Below are positions 21,601 through 29,901 of a stretch of 64,000 bases of DNA, in pieces. Origin of the DNA: Mycobacterium fragae (lineage in GTDB: Bacteria > Actinomycetota > Actinomycetes > Mycobacteriales > Mycobacteriaceae); assembly GCF_002102185.1 (NCBI RefSeq), contig NZ_LQOW01000031.1, forward strand, positions 62,001 through 126,000, given 5' to 3'. The notes below the pieces were generated by a model. That model searched no databases. It was given only the letters and a program-made list of their open reading frames with translations, and was not told the origin of the DNA. Positions within the stretch are counted from its first letter, which is position 1; the number at the start of each line of letters is the position of its first letter. The position numbers and the translations under genes were made by a program.

Positions 21601-23456
21601 AGCACATCCGGCTGGTGGCGGCCTTCGACCACCGTCATATCTTTCTCGACCCCGATCCGGACGCCGCGACTTCGTGGGAGGAGCGACGGCGTCTGTTCGA
21701 GCTGCCCCGCTCCAGCTGGGAGGACTACGACACGTCGCTGATCAGCGAGGGTGGTGGGGTGTACAGCCGCAAGCACAAAGCGATCCCGGTCAGTGACCAG
21801 GTCCGCGCGGCTTTGGGAATCCAGGACGATGTCACCGAGATGACGCCACCGAATCTGGTGCGGGCGATTCTGCGGGCGCCCGTTGATCTGTTGTTCAACG
21901 GCGGCATCGGAACATATGTCAAAGCGGAAAGAGAATCCGACGTTGACGTCGGCGACCGTGCCAATGACCCGGTTCGTGTCAACGCAAATCAGGTGCGCGC
22001 CAAGGTTATCGGCGAGGGCGGTAACCTCGGTGTCACCGCGCTTGGGCGTGTCGAGTTCGACCTGTGCGGCGGCCGGATCAACACCGACGCGATGGACAAC
22101 TCGGCCGGTGTGGACTGTTCCGACCATGAGGTCAACATCAAGATCCTGATCGACTCCCTGGTCACCGCCGGCAAGATCAAAGCCGACGAACGCACCCCGT
22201 TGCTGGAATCGATGACCGACGAGGTCGCCGAGTTGGCGCTCGCCGACAACGCCGACCAGAACGACCTGCTCGGCACCAGCCGCGCCAATGCCGCGAGTCT
22301 GCTGCCCGTGCATGCCCTGCAAATCAAGTATCTAGTGGCCGAACGAGGGCTGAACCGCGAACTCGAGGCGCTGCCCTCGGAAAAGGAAATACACCGGCGA
22401 TCCGAGGCCGGACTTGGCCTCACGTCGCCGGAACTGGCGACCTTGATGGCGCACGTCAAACTGGCGCTCAAAGACCAGCTGCTGGCCACCGACCTGCCCG
22501 ACCAAGAGGTATTCGCGGCCAGGCTACCGCGCTACTTCCCGTCGGTGCTGCGGGAGCGCTTCGGTTCAGCGATCCGCTCCCATCAGCTGCGACGGGAGAT
22601 CGTAACCACCATGGTCGTCAACGATCTGGTGGACACCGCCGGCATCAGCTACGACTACCGGATCGCTGAGGACGTCGGTGTGAGCCCGGTGGATGCGGTG
22701 CGTACCTACGCCGCGACGGATGCCATCTTCAGCGTAGAGCGGCTGTGGCGGCAGATCCGAGCGGCAGACGTCCCGGTCTCGGTATCCGACCGGATGACGT
22801 TGGACACCCGTCGGCTGATCGACCGTGCGGGACGCTGGCTGCTGAACTACCGTCCGCAACCGCTGGCGGTCGGCGCCGAAATCAATCGGTTCGCGAAGAA
22901 GGTGGAGGCCCTGACACCACGAATGTCGGAGTGGCTGCGCGGAGACGACAAGGCCATCGTCGAGAAAGAAGCCGGTGAATTCGCCTCCCAGGGTGCCTCC
23001 GACGACTTGGCATACATGGTTGCCACTGGCCTGTACCGCTACAGCCTGCTCGACATCATCGATATCGCAGACATCGACGACCGCGACGCCGCCGAGGTCG
23101 CCGACGCGTACTTCGCGCTGATGGACCACCTCGGCACCGACGGTCTGCTGACTGCGGTGTCCGAGCTCCCGCGAAACGATCGCTGGCATGCCTTGGCGCG
23201 CTTAGCGATTCGTGACGACATCTACGCGTCGCTGCGATCGTTGTGTTTCGATGTGCTCGCCGTGGGCGAACCGGGCGAAAGCGGTGAAGAGAAGATCGAC
23301 GAATGGGAGCACATCAGCGCCTCGCGGGTGGAGCGCGCTCGGCGGACACTCACCGAGATCTACGAGAGCGGTGCGAAGGATCTGGCCACACTGTCGGTAG
23401 CGGCGCGGCAGATCCGCAGCATGACGCGCACCAGCGGACGAGGCCTCTCCGGATGA
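18618..23456 (+). CDS. gdh: NAD-specific glutamate dehydrogenase, large (L_180) class
   Basis: 1612 residues, the expected size for the 180-kDa class. The long N-terminal half (ACT-like domains) precedes the catalytic core, which shows [23 protein letters not shown], the lysine region [47 protein letters not shown] and [11 protein letters not shown]. It interconverts glutamate and 2-oxoglutarate plus ammonium with NAD. In mycobacteria this enzyme is needed for glutamate use and is controlled by GarA binding; that is family knowledge. It overlaps the thioesterase gene downstream by four bases. Confidence 0.95.
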   Translation: [1612 protein letters not shown]

Positions 23457-23866
23457 GCGCTGGATTTGTCGCACCGGTTCCGGTGCGCTGGTCGGATATC
23501 GACATGTACCAGCACATCAACCACGCGACCATGGTCACGATTCTCGAAGAGGCCCGCGTCCCGTTCCTGCGCGAACCCTTCGGCGGCGACATCACCACCA
23601 TCGGTTTGCTGATCGCCGATGTACGCGTCACCTACAAAGATCAGCTGCGGCTGGTTGATTCGCCGCTGCAGGTGACCATCTGGGTCAAGCGGTTGCGGGC
23701 AGTGGATTTCACGCTCGGCTACGAAGTGCGCTCGGTCAGCGCGCCCCCGGAATCGAAGCCCGCCGTGATCGCCGAGTCGCAGTTGGCCGCAGTGCACATC
23801 GACGAGCAGCGGCTGGTGCGCCTCTCGCCACACCACCGGGAATACCTGCAGCGGTGGCTGCGATAG
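23453..23866 (+). CDS. Acyl-CoA thioesterase, 4-hydroxybenzoyl-CoA thioesterase fold (Rv2475c type)
   Basis: 137 residues, single hot-dog domain. The motif RWSDIDMYQHINHATMVTI near the N-terminus is the 4HBT signature, with the catalytic Asp at 15 or 17, and EEARVPFL continues the central helix. It hydrolyses acyl-CoA thioesters; chain length is not evident. The ATG overlaps the gdh stop (ATGA), so it is co-translated with gdh, although no metabolic link is obvious. Upstream in-frame codons exist inside gdh but the overlap start fits the usual size best. Confidence 0.87.
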   Translation: MSAGFVAPVPVRWSDIDMYQHINHATMVTILEEARVPFLREPFGGDITTIGLLIADVRVTYKDQLRLVDSPLQVTIWVKRLRAVDFTLGYEVRSVSAPPESKPAVIAESQLAAVHIDEQRLVRLSPHHREYLQRWLR

Positions 23867-24525
23867 CCGAGCGGGGACTGTGGCTGGGGGCGGAGTCCAT
23901 GACCGCCCAACGCCGCGACCTGTCCACGTTCGTCGAGCGCGCGGCACGCCTCGACGAGGCGGCGGTCATCCGGCTGCGTGCCCGCCCGGGCGGGCTGCTG
24001 ACAGCCTGGGTGGCAACGGGTTTCGACGTATTGGCCAGCCGGGTGGTGGCCGGTACCATTCGGCCTGACGACTTTTCTGTCGCCGCAGACGAATTGGCGC
24101 GCGGACTGGCCGCAGTGGACAGTTCCGGCTACGTCAATCCCGGCTTCCCGATGGATTCCGCGTGGCGCGGGGCATTGCCCCCGGACTCGGGTTTCACCCA
24201 TCTCGACGACGTACCGGCGCGCCTGATGCTGGATTTGGCGCAGCGCGGCGCTCAACTGGCCAAGGAGCACGGCAGTGCCCATGGTCCGCCGGTGTCACTG
24301 CTCGACCAGGAGGTGGTCCGCGTCAGCACCGCCGATGTGAGTGTGGGGATCCCCATGCGGTGTGTATTCGCTTTGACTGCAATGGGTTTCCTGCCGCAGT
24401 CACCGGAGGCCGTCGACGCTGACGAGATCGTTCGGGTCCGGGTGCTGCCGACATGGTTGCGCATCGACGCGCGGTTCGGTTCGGTGTACCGCCGTCGCGG
24501 GGACCCGGCCGTGGTGTTGCGTTAG
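23854..24525 (+). CDS. Conserved hypothetical protein (Rv2474c position)
   Basis: 223 residues from GTG 23854, overlapping the thioesterase by 13 bases; an in-frame ATG at 23899 would give 208 residues. The protein is soluble, with no signal peptide, Ala/Arg/Asp-rich, and contains RLRARPGGLLTAWVATGFDVLASRVV and a C-terminal VRVLPTWLRIDARFGSVY. I recognise no domain. The gene position matches the M. tuberculosis conserved hypothetical of about the same size next to the thioesterase, so it is a genuine conserved gene with unknown function. The last gene of the gdh run on this strand; an unrelated minus-strand island follows. Confidence 0.75.
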   Translation: MAAIAERGLWLGAESMTAQRRDLSTFVERAARLDEAAVIRLRARPGGLLTAWVATGFDVLASRVVAGTIRPDDFSVAADELARGLAAVDSSGYVNPGFPMDSAWRGALPPDSGFTHLDDVPARLMLDLAQRGAQLAKEHGSAHGPPVSLLDQEVVRVSTADVSVGIPMRCVFALTAMGFLPQSPEAVDADEIVRVRVLPTWLRIDARFGSVYRRRGDPAVVLR

Positions 24526-24558
24526 TGGCGCTCGACGGTGATCAAATCGGTCCCTTGA

Positions 24559-24819
24559 CTATATCCAATAGAGGATGGCGAACAGCGCGACGAACGAAAA
24601 GACGCCAAAAAAGGCAGCGAACGCGCCCATTGAGAATGCGGTCGTGCGTCTGAATGCCATTGTCGCCCCACAAAGCATAAGGGGCAAAATCGGCGCGAAA
24701 AACCACAAGTAACCGAATGTCAGTACGGTTGACAGCACGCCAGTGAACAAGCCGGCGAGGAGTTGAACGGGTCGTTGCCGCGCGTAGGCGAACGGACCCT
24801 CTTCGCCGGAAGATGTCAT
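24559..24819 (-). CDS. Small membrane protein of the accessory island (86 aa)
   Basis: 86 residues, mostly hydrophobic: a short polar N-terminus (MTSSGEEGPFAYARQRP) and two or three predicted membrane spans (residues about 18-36, 39-50 and 62-85). It ends at a C-terminal Trp-Ile. No domain is recognised. The ATG is one base past the stop of the 101-residue membrane protein gene, so the two are almost certainly co-translated. GC content is visibly lower than in neighbouring genes. Function unknown; a partner or immunity role for the upstream large protein is speculation. Confidence 0.65.
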   Translation of the reverse strand: MTSSGEEGPFAYARQRPVQLLAGLFTGVLSTVLTFGYLWFFAPILPLMLCGATMAFRRTTAFSMGAFAAFFGVFSFVALFAILYWI

Positions 24820-24820
24820 G

Positions 24821-25126
24821 TCAGTGGATCCAAGATGGCAAAACGAACGTCAACGTGACGAACAGGAGCAGTGACCAACCTGTCAACGGTGGGAGAATTA
24901 TTCCGATCGCTGTGCTGCGCCAGTAGGAGCCCGTCGATGTCAAATACAGAACTACACCAATGGCTAAGACTCCGACGGATACTAACGAGGAAAATGTATA
25001 CAGGAATCCGGCGGGTATTTTTCCATGAGTTATAACTGACATCACCTTTGCCATTATCGCCCAAAAAAAGCCACCAAGTATTGCCCCGGAAAAGGTCGCT
25101 CGTATCCAGTCAACTTTACCCTTCAC
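24821..25126 (-). CDS. Small membrane protein of the accessory island (101 aa)
   Basis: 101 residues from GTG 25126, chosen because GAGAGGA stands 5 bases upstream and because longer frames would run into the preceding gene. Three hydrophobic spans are seen at about residues 10-27, 44-62 and 73-95, with a basic N-terminus (MKGKVDWIRA). It starts 22 bases after the large island gene and ends one base before the next small membrane gene. No homologous domain is recognised. The base composition is AT-richer than flanking core genes, consistent with acquisition. Confidence 0.62.
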   Translation of the reverse strand: MKGKVDWIRATFSGAILGGFFWAIMAKVMSVITHGKIPAGFLYTFSSLVSVGVLAIGVVLYLTSTGSYWRSTAIGIILPPLTGWSLLLFVTLTFVLPSWIH

Positions 25127-25148
25127 TGATCCTCTCAGACACAGATTT

Positions 25149-26689
25149 CTAATGCGGCGGCAGTGGCGGAAGCATAACGACGGGATCATGTAGGCGTATT
25201 TGAGGTGGGTGATCCGCCGGTCCCAGCGGCGAGGTCCCCGGCGGTGTGGCAACGAGTGGTGGGGCGATCGGCGCCACGGGTGGAACGTCCTGCGGATGGG
25301 GTAGGGCGGGAATCGTCGGAGCCGGGTATTGGTCGTTGAAGCCCAGTTCCACCGATTGATCACCTATAGGTTTGTGCCACCAAAGCCCTGCGCGCGGGCC
25401 CATCTCGTTGTCCACGAACAAAGGCCACGACTGGACCAGAGTTGACGGACCCGTCGCTCCGGGTCGGTCGTTGTATATCTCGATCGCAGGGAAATTCGTT
25501 GCCGTTCCACCGACACGTAGCCCCGCTGCAGTGGGTTCGACGGCGATCGTGCCGTTCACATCAAACGAGACAGCCTTGGCGAGGCCCTCGCCCCCCGGCG
25601 AGAACGGGTCGGCCGCGCTGTATTTGATCAAAACAGAACCGTTGCTTTGCTGGACGGCTGAGACCGAAGGAGTTCCAGCGCGAATCTGACCGGTGTTCTG
25701 GTCGATCGACGGGTTCTGGCGGGCCACAATGATGCCGTTCTCGTAGTCGACATAAATGGATACCCTCGATGCCTCCGGGCCGGCCGTGAGAGAAAACCCC
25801 CGGTTGTCTCCGAGGTTGTTGTGCAAGGGCGGCATGTCGATCTGTGGGTCCCAAACTGCCCGGCCCGGGATGAACAGGTTTGTGCGTAACACCCCTTGTC
25901 CCGGTACGGGCTTAATCCGGCCGACAATAACGTTGGCCGGCACCCCACCGTTTTTCGGGTCATAGCTGTGCGGGTCGAGGGCTGCGGCCGTGTCCCAGTC
26001 CGCTGGTGAGGTGGGTTCTCTGCCGAAGACTCGCTTGAACGCGTCAATCTGGTTCCGCCGTCTGTCGGTGTCGGCCCCGGGTTTTGCTGGCGCTTCCGGG
26101 GCGTCGAACGCTTGGATCCTTGCCGGGTCGTATCCATGGGTTTGCAAGTTGGTCTGGGACTTGCGCAGATAGTCCGAGTAGCCGCTGCGGATCGATTGCA
26201 GCTGGTACAGGATGGACTTGGTGTCATCGATCGCTCGCTGTTCAAGCTGAGTGATGTGTTCATCGATGGCTTGTCTGTCGTGAGCGGATAGATGCGGATC
26301 CTTCTCGCTTTCGAGGGCTCTGCCGATTTCATCGTCGATCTGTTGTAACTGGGTTTCCAGAGCCGAGATCAGCGTGCCGCAGGTGCGTTGCGCCTCGGCC
26401 AAAGTGGCCGCGATGTTTTCCAGATCGACTGCAATGTTGGGTAGTTGCGCGGCCTGCAGACCCAGTGACTGCATCGCACGCTGCACCTCGGCGGAGTCGT
26501 TGATCGGATGGTCACCGTTGTCCCGGTTCCAGGACGCCTCAAAGCGGCGCAGTGCGTCACCAAAGGCCGACTCGGACTCTCGGTGGACTTGCCCGCGTCG
26601 TGAAATGCTTGCGCTAGACCCGAAATCTGTGCCGGCCGACCGCTTTGCAGGCTGGAATTGATCTTCCATGGATCGCCGTGGGCGAACAT
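25149..26689 (-). pseudogene. Frameshifted large protein with WXG-like N-terminus and Pro-rich C-terminus
   Basis: Two frames join into one product. From ATG 26689 the first frame reads MFAHGDPWKINSSLQS to AGKSTES; near 26578-26584 the reading must shift, after which ESESAFGDALRRFEASWNRD continues without break to the stop at 25149. One added base would give about 513 residues. The first 200 residues are helical (WXG-type start, LENIAATLAEAQR, coiled-coil-like). Then follow FKRVFGREPTSPADWDTAAALD and a beta-rich region (VSIYVDYENGIIVARQNP), ending in a Pro-rich tail. No signal peptide. The layout recalls mycobacterial proteins annotated as TPR-region proteins, possibly ESX-exported; that is from memory. 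The break could be real decay or a sequence error in GAGAG. Confidence 0.7.
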
Positions 26690-26886
26690 GACCAGCAGGC
26701 CCTTGCTTATGTGACGGAGTTGCATCGCAGAGCCCGTAGTTCCGCCGCATTGCGCTTGGCTGCCGAATGCAGCAACGCGGTGCCGAGGAACATCGCCATC
26801 CTTTCCGAACTGTCGGTAAGGGTACTAGCGCGCAACCGCCGGTCAATTCACTTTTTGTTCGGCGGACTACAGCTGAACGCTCGTCG
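26690..26886. other. Gap between aglA and the island gene, with a 30-codon minus-strand ORF
   Basis: No convincing gene. A minus-strand ORF from ATG 26799 to TAA 26707 (30 residues, MAMFLGTALLHSAAKR then AAELRALR) is preceded by GGAAAGG. It may be a remnant of a small gene upstream of the large island protein. Confidence 0.3.
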
Positions 26887-28458
26887 TCACACCAGCCAGG
26901 CTGCGGCGTTCGGCGGCAGTTTGCCGTCCACCAAAGGCTTGCTGACCAAGAGCAGCTCGGCGTCGGGCAGCGCGATCGGCCGCCTGCCGGCATTGAGCGC
27001 GCAGACCAGGTCGCCTCGCTGAAATAGCAGCGCATGACGGGGCGCCGCAAGCCATTCGATCTCGGTACCCGCGAATGCCATATGCTCCCTGCGTAATTCG
27101 AGCGCACGTCGGAAGAACATCAGTGTCGACCCGTTGTCGGTGAGCTGTTTCTCGACGGTCAGCTCCGCCCAGTCCCGCGGCATCGGCAGCCAGGTGTCCT
27201 CGGATGCCGAGAACCCGAACGGGGGAGTTTCACCGTTCCACGGGATCGGAACGCGGCAGCCGTCGCGACCGCGTTCGGTGTGCCCCGAGCGCTCCCAGGT
27301 CGGGTCTTGCAGAACCTCATCGGGCAGTTCCACATTGGGCAGCCCGAGCTCCTGTCCGTTGTAGACGAACGCCGGGCCGGGCAGTGCAAGCATCACCATC
27401 GCCATCGCCCGCGCGCGGTCCAACCCGATGTCACCGCCGCCGTAGCGGGTGACTTCCCGGTCGACGTCGTGGTTAGCGAGAGTCCATGTCGGCGTGGCGT
27501 TTTCGATCGCGGCGGCGGCCAGCGAGTTCTCGATCGCGTCACGGATGTCGGCGGCGTCGAAGTGGGCCTGCACCAGCCGGAAATTGAAACCGAGGTGCAG
27601 TTCGTCGGCGCGCAGGTACTCGGCCCACCGCGCGTTGTCATAGACCCAGACCTCCCCGATCGTCACTGCGCCGGGATATTCGTCGATGACCGTGCGGATG
27701 TCGCGGTGAATCGCGTGCACGTTCGGGTTGTCGAATCGCGGATCCTCGTCTTTGGCGCGCAGCAGCCGGTTGTCGAGGTGCTCCATGTCGGGCAAGCCGG
27801 GCGGCTTGGCCATCCCATGCGCGACGTCGATGCGGAAGCCGTCCACCCCGCGTTCCAGCCAGAACCGCAGCGTTTTCTCGAAGTCGTCGAAGACTTCCGG
27901 GTTGTCCCAATTCAGATCCGGCTGCTCGCCGTCGAACAGGTGCAGGTACCACTGGCCCGGCTTGCCGTCGGGTTCGGTCACCCGCGTCCAGGCCGGCCCG
28001 CCGAACACCGACACCCAGTTGTTGGGCGGCTCTGAACCGTCGCTGCCGCGGCCGTCGCGGAAGATGTAGCGTTCGCGTGGTGCGGTGCCGGGCCCGGCGG
28101 CCAGCGCCGCCTGGAACCACGGATGCGCCGAGCTCGTGTGATTGGGCACCAGATCCATCGTGACCTTGATGCCCCGCAGGTGTGCCGCGGCGATCAGCCT
28201 CTCGAGCGCCGCCTGCCCACCGAACAATGGGTCGACGTCGCGTGGATCGGCCACGTCATAGCCATGGTCGGCCATCGGTGACACGGTGACCGGGTTGAGC
28301 CAGATCGCATCGATGCCGAGCAGGTCCAGATAGTCCAATCGGGACAGCACGCCGTCCAGGTCGCCGACGCCGTCGCCGTTGCTGTCGGCGAACGAGCGCG
28401 GATAGATCTGATAGAACACCGCGCGCGACCACCACGGCTCGGTTTGCGGTGTGCCCAT
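26887..28458 (-). CDS. aglA: GH13 alpha-glucosidase AglA
   Basis: 523 residues, full GH13 barrel. It starts EPWWSRAVFYQIYPRSFADS. Catalytic regions are DGFRIDVAHG (nucleophile Asp), VTIGEVWVYD (acid/base Glu) and LANHDVDREV (transition-state Asp), and MDLVPNHTS is the first conserved barrel strand. The family cleaves terminal alpha-1,4 (or trehalose/sucrose-type) glucosides. Its ATG shares one base with the glbO stop (TGATG), so it is co-transcribed with the globin, an arrangement also seen in M. tuberculosis. Cytoplasmic; no signal peptide. Confidence 0.92.
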   Translation of the reverse strand: MGTPQTEPWWSRAVFYQIYPRSFADSNGDGVGDLDGVLSRLDYLDLLGIDAIWLNPVTVSPMADHGYDVADPRDVDPLFGGQAALERLIAAAHLRGIKVTMDLVPNHTSSAHPWFQAALAAGPGTAPRERYIFRDGRGSDGSEPPNNWVSVFGGPAWTRVTEPDGKPGQWYLHLFDGEQPDLNWDNPEVFDDFEKTLRFWLERGVDGFRIDVAHGMAKPPGLPDMEHLDNRLLRAKDEDPRFDNPNVHAIHRDIRTVIDEYPGAVTIGEVWVYDNARWAEYLRADELHLGFNFRLVQAHFDAADIRDAIENSLAAAAIENATPTWTLANHDVDREVTRYGGGDIGLDRARAMAMVMLALPGPAFVYNGQELGLPNVELPDEVLQDPTWERSGHTERGRDGCRVPIPWNGETPPFGFSASEDTWLPMPRDWAELTVEKQLTDNGSTLMFFRRALELRREHMAFAGTEIEWLAAPRHALLFQRGDLVCALNAGRRPIALPDAELLLVSKPLVDGKLPPNAAAWLV

Positions 28459-28865
28459 CAGAACGGTGCGTTGACCAGGGAGTGCGCGGCCATCTCGAGG
28501 TAATCGAGCAATTCCTTGCGGTGCGCATCGTCAAGGGTCGCCGAGTCGATGGAGCCGACCGCGATGTGCATGCACCGCAGCCAGGCGTCACGCTCGATCG
28601 GTGAGATCCGGAACGGGACGTGCCGCATCCGCAGCCGCGGATGGCCGCGCCGCTCAGAGTAGGTTCGCGGGCCGCCCCAGTACTGCTCGAGGAACATCCG
28701 GAGCCGTTCCTCGGCGCCCGCCAGGTCGTCCTCGGGGTACACCTGGCGCAGGATCTCGTCCTCAGCGACCAGCGCGTAGAAGCGCGACACGATCGTATGA
28801 AAGGTTTCCGCGCCACCGACGGCGTCATAGAAGGACTGTTGCTCTACCGGTTCCATCTCCTCCAT
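28458..28865 (-). CDS. glbO: Truncated haemoglobin O (trHbO, group II)
   Basis: 135 residues from ATG 28865; another ATG at 28856 lies directly after GGAGGAG. The sequence follows group II globins: SFYDAVGGAETFHTIVSRFY (B helix Tyr), YPEDDLAGAEERLRMFLEQYWGGP, RGHPRLRMRHVPFRI (proximal His in the F region) and DAWLRCMH with the G8 Trp. It binds oxygen and reacts with peroxide and NO, and in mycobacteria is thought to support respiration. Start choice is uncertain by a few residues; a longer frame reaching 28943 has no ribosome site. Confidence 0.93.
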   Translation of the reverse strand: MEEMEPVEQQSFYDAVGGAETFHTIVSRFYALVAEDEILRQVYPEDDLAGAEERLRMFLEQYWGGPRTYSERRGHPRLRMRHVPFRISPIERDAWLRCMHIAVGSIDSATLDDAHRKELLDYLEMAAHSLVNAPF

Positions 28866-29001
28866 TGTGAGGCATGGTCCTGGGTGGGCCGCCGCCAACA
28901 GCGGCCCGCGCACCCGCTGTTCACCGGATCGACCAGCGAGCACCAGCCGATTTGGCGTGCAGTTGACGCCGAATCATGGTGGACTGTTCGGCGGAGGACG
29001 A

Positions 29002-29637
29002 ATGGCGCAGCATAAGAGACGCCGCGGCCACCGCAGTTCGGGTGCCGCGGCAACCACGACGGGTGCATGCCTGCACAGCGTCGATAGCCGTCCCACCACC
29101 GCACATGACACCGGATCGATCTGGAATCGCCGACGGGTGCTGCTGCTGAATTCCACCTACGAGCCGCTGACCGCGTTGCCGGTGCGCCGGGCGATCGTGA
29201 TGTTGATCTGCGGCAAGGCCGACGTCGTCCATGACGATCCGTCCGGGCCCATCATCCATTCGGCGACCAGGTCGATCGCCGTACCCTCGGTGATCAGGCT
29301 GCGGTCGTTCGTCCGGGTGCCGTATCGGGCCCGCGTCCCTTTGACCCGCGCTGCCCTGATGCATCGCGACCGGTTTTGCTGTGCCTACTGCGGGGCCAAG
29401 GCCGACACCGTTGACCACGTGGTGCCCCGCAGCCGCGGCGGCGATCACTCCTGGGAAAACTGCGTGGCCTCCTGTTCGACGTGTAACCACCGCAAGGGCG
29501 ACAAGCTGTTGCACGAGCTGGGCTGGTCGCTGCGGTTGGTGCCGACGTCGCCGAAGGGCCAGCACTGGCGGCTGCTGTCCACGGTCAAAGAACTCGACCC
29601 GTCCTGGGCGCGGTATCTGGGTGAGGGGGCCGCCTAG
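29002..29637 (+). CDS. HNH endonuclease family protein (Rv2469c type)
   Basis: 211 residues from ATG 29002, with GGAGG 5 bases upstream. The C-terminal half is a zinc-stabilised HNH nuclease: CAYCGAKADTVDHVVPRSRG, then ENCVASCSTCNHRKGDK, giving CxxC ... DH ... N ... CxxC and the N-H-R-K ending. Residues 45-100 (RRVLLLNSTYEPLTALPVRR and AIVMLICGKADVV) form the domain that usually precedes this HNH type. Single-gene occurrence in the core genome argues for a housekeeping DNA or RNA processing role rather than a mobile-element nuclease. Divergent from glbO with a 136-base gap. Confidence 0.87.
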   Translation: MAQHKRRRGHRSSGAAATTTGACLHSVDSRPTTAHDTGSIWNRRRVLLLNSTYEPLTALPVRRAIVMLICGKADVVHDDPSGPIIHSATRSIAVPSVIRLRSFVRVPYRARVPLTRAALMHRDRFCCAYCGAKADTVDHVVPRSRGGDHSWENCVASCSTCNHRKGDKLLHELGWSLRLVPTSPKGQHWRLLSTVKELDPSWARYLGEGAA

Positions 29638-29651
29638 CGTTCGCGATGGGA

Positions 29652-29657
29652 TACGGT
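29652..29657 (+). promoter_or_regulatory. -10 box TACGGT, leaderless start
   Basis: TACGGT ends 7 bases before GTG 29665. There is no Shine-Dalgarno sequence, and the preceding gene stops at 29637, so this small gene probably has its own leaderless transcript. Confidence 0.5.
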
Positions 29658-29664
29658 TTGCGTC

Positions 29665-29901
29665 GTGAGCATGATGGAGATCCACCTCTACTTCGTGGGA
29701 ATCCCGCTGTTGCTGGTGCTCGTGCTGGTGGCGCTGATCTGGCGGCACAAGGGCGTTCACCCGCCGACCTACAAGATGTCGGACCCCTGGACGCACCCGC
29801 CGATCCTGTGGGCCGCGGTCGACGAGGACGTCGGTAACGGTCATGCCGGGCACGGCGCGCCTGAGTTCAGCGTGGGAGGTGGCGCCAGTGGCAAGTGGTG
29901 A
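29665..29901 (+). CDS. Single-pass membrane protein, probable cytochrome oxidase supercomplex subunit (CtaJ-like)
   Basis: 78 residues: one transmembrane helix at about 5-25 (IHLYFVGIPLLLVLVLVALI) followed by WRHKGVHPPTYKMSDPWTHPPILW and a Gly/His tail. From memory, structures of the M. smegmatis III2-IV2 respiratory supercomplex assigned small subunits encoded beside pepN, in just this order with the next gene. The gene overlaps its neighbour by 14 bases. The assignment is by position and size and would need alignment to the M. smegmatis protein. Confidence 0.6.
   Translation: MSMMEIHLYFVGIPLLLVLVLVALIWRHKGVHPPTYKMSDPWTHPPILWAAVDEDVGNGHAGHGAPEFSVGGGASGKW

Noticed and set aside
21222..22322. 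366-codon frame antisense to gdh
   Set aside because: No motif; the plus strand holds conserved glutamate dehydrogenase sequence throughout.
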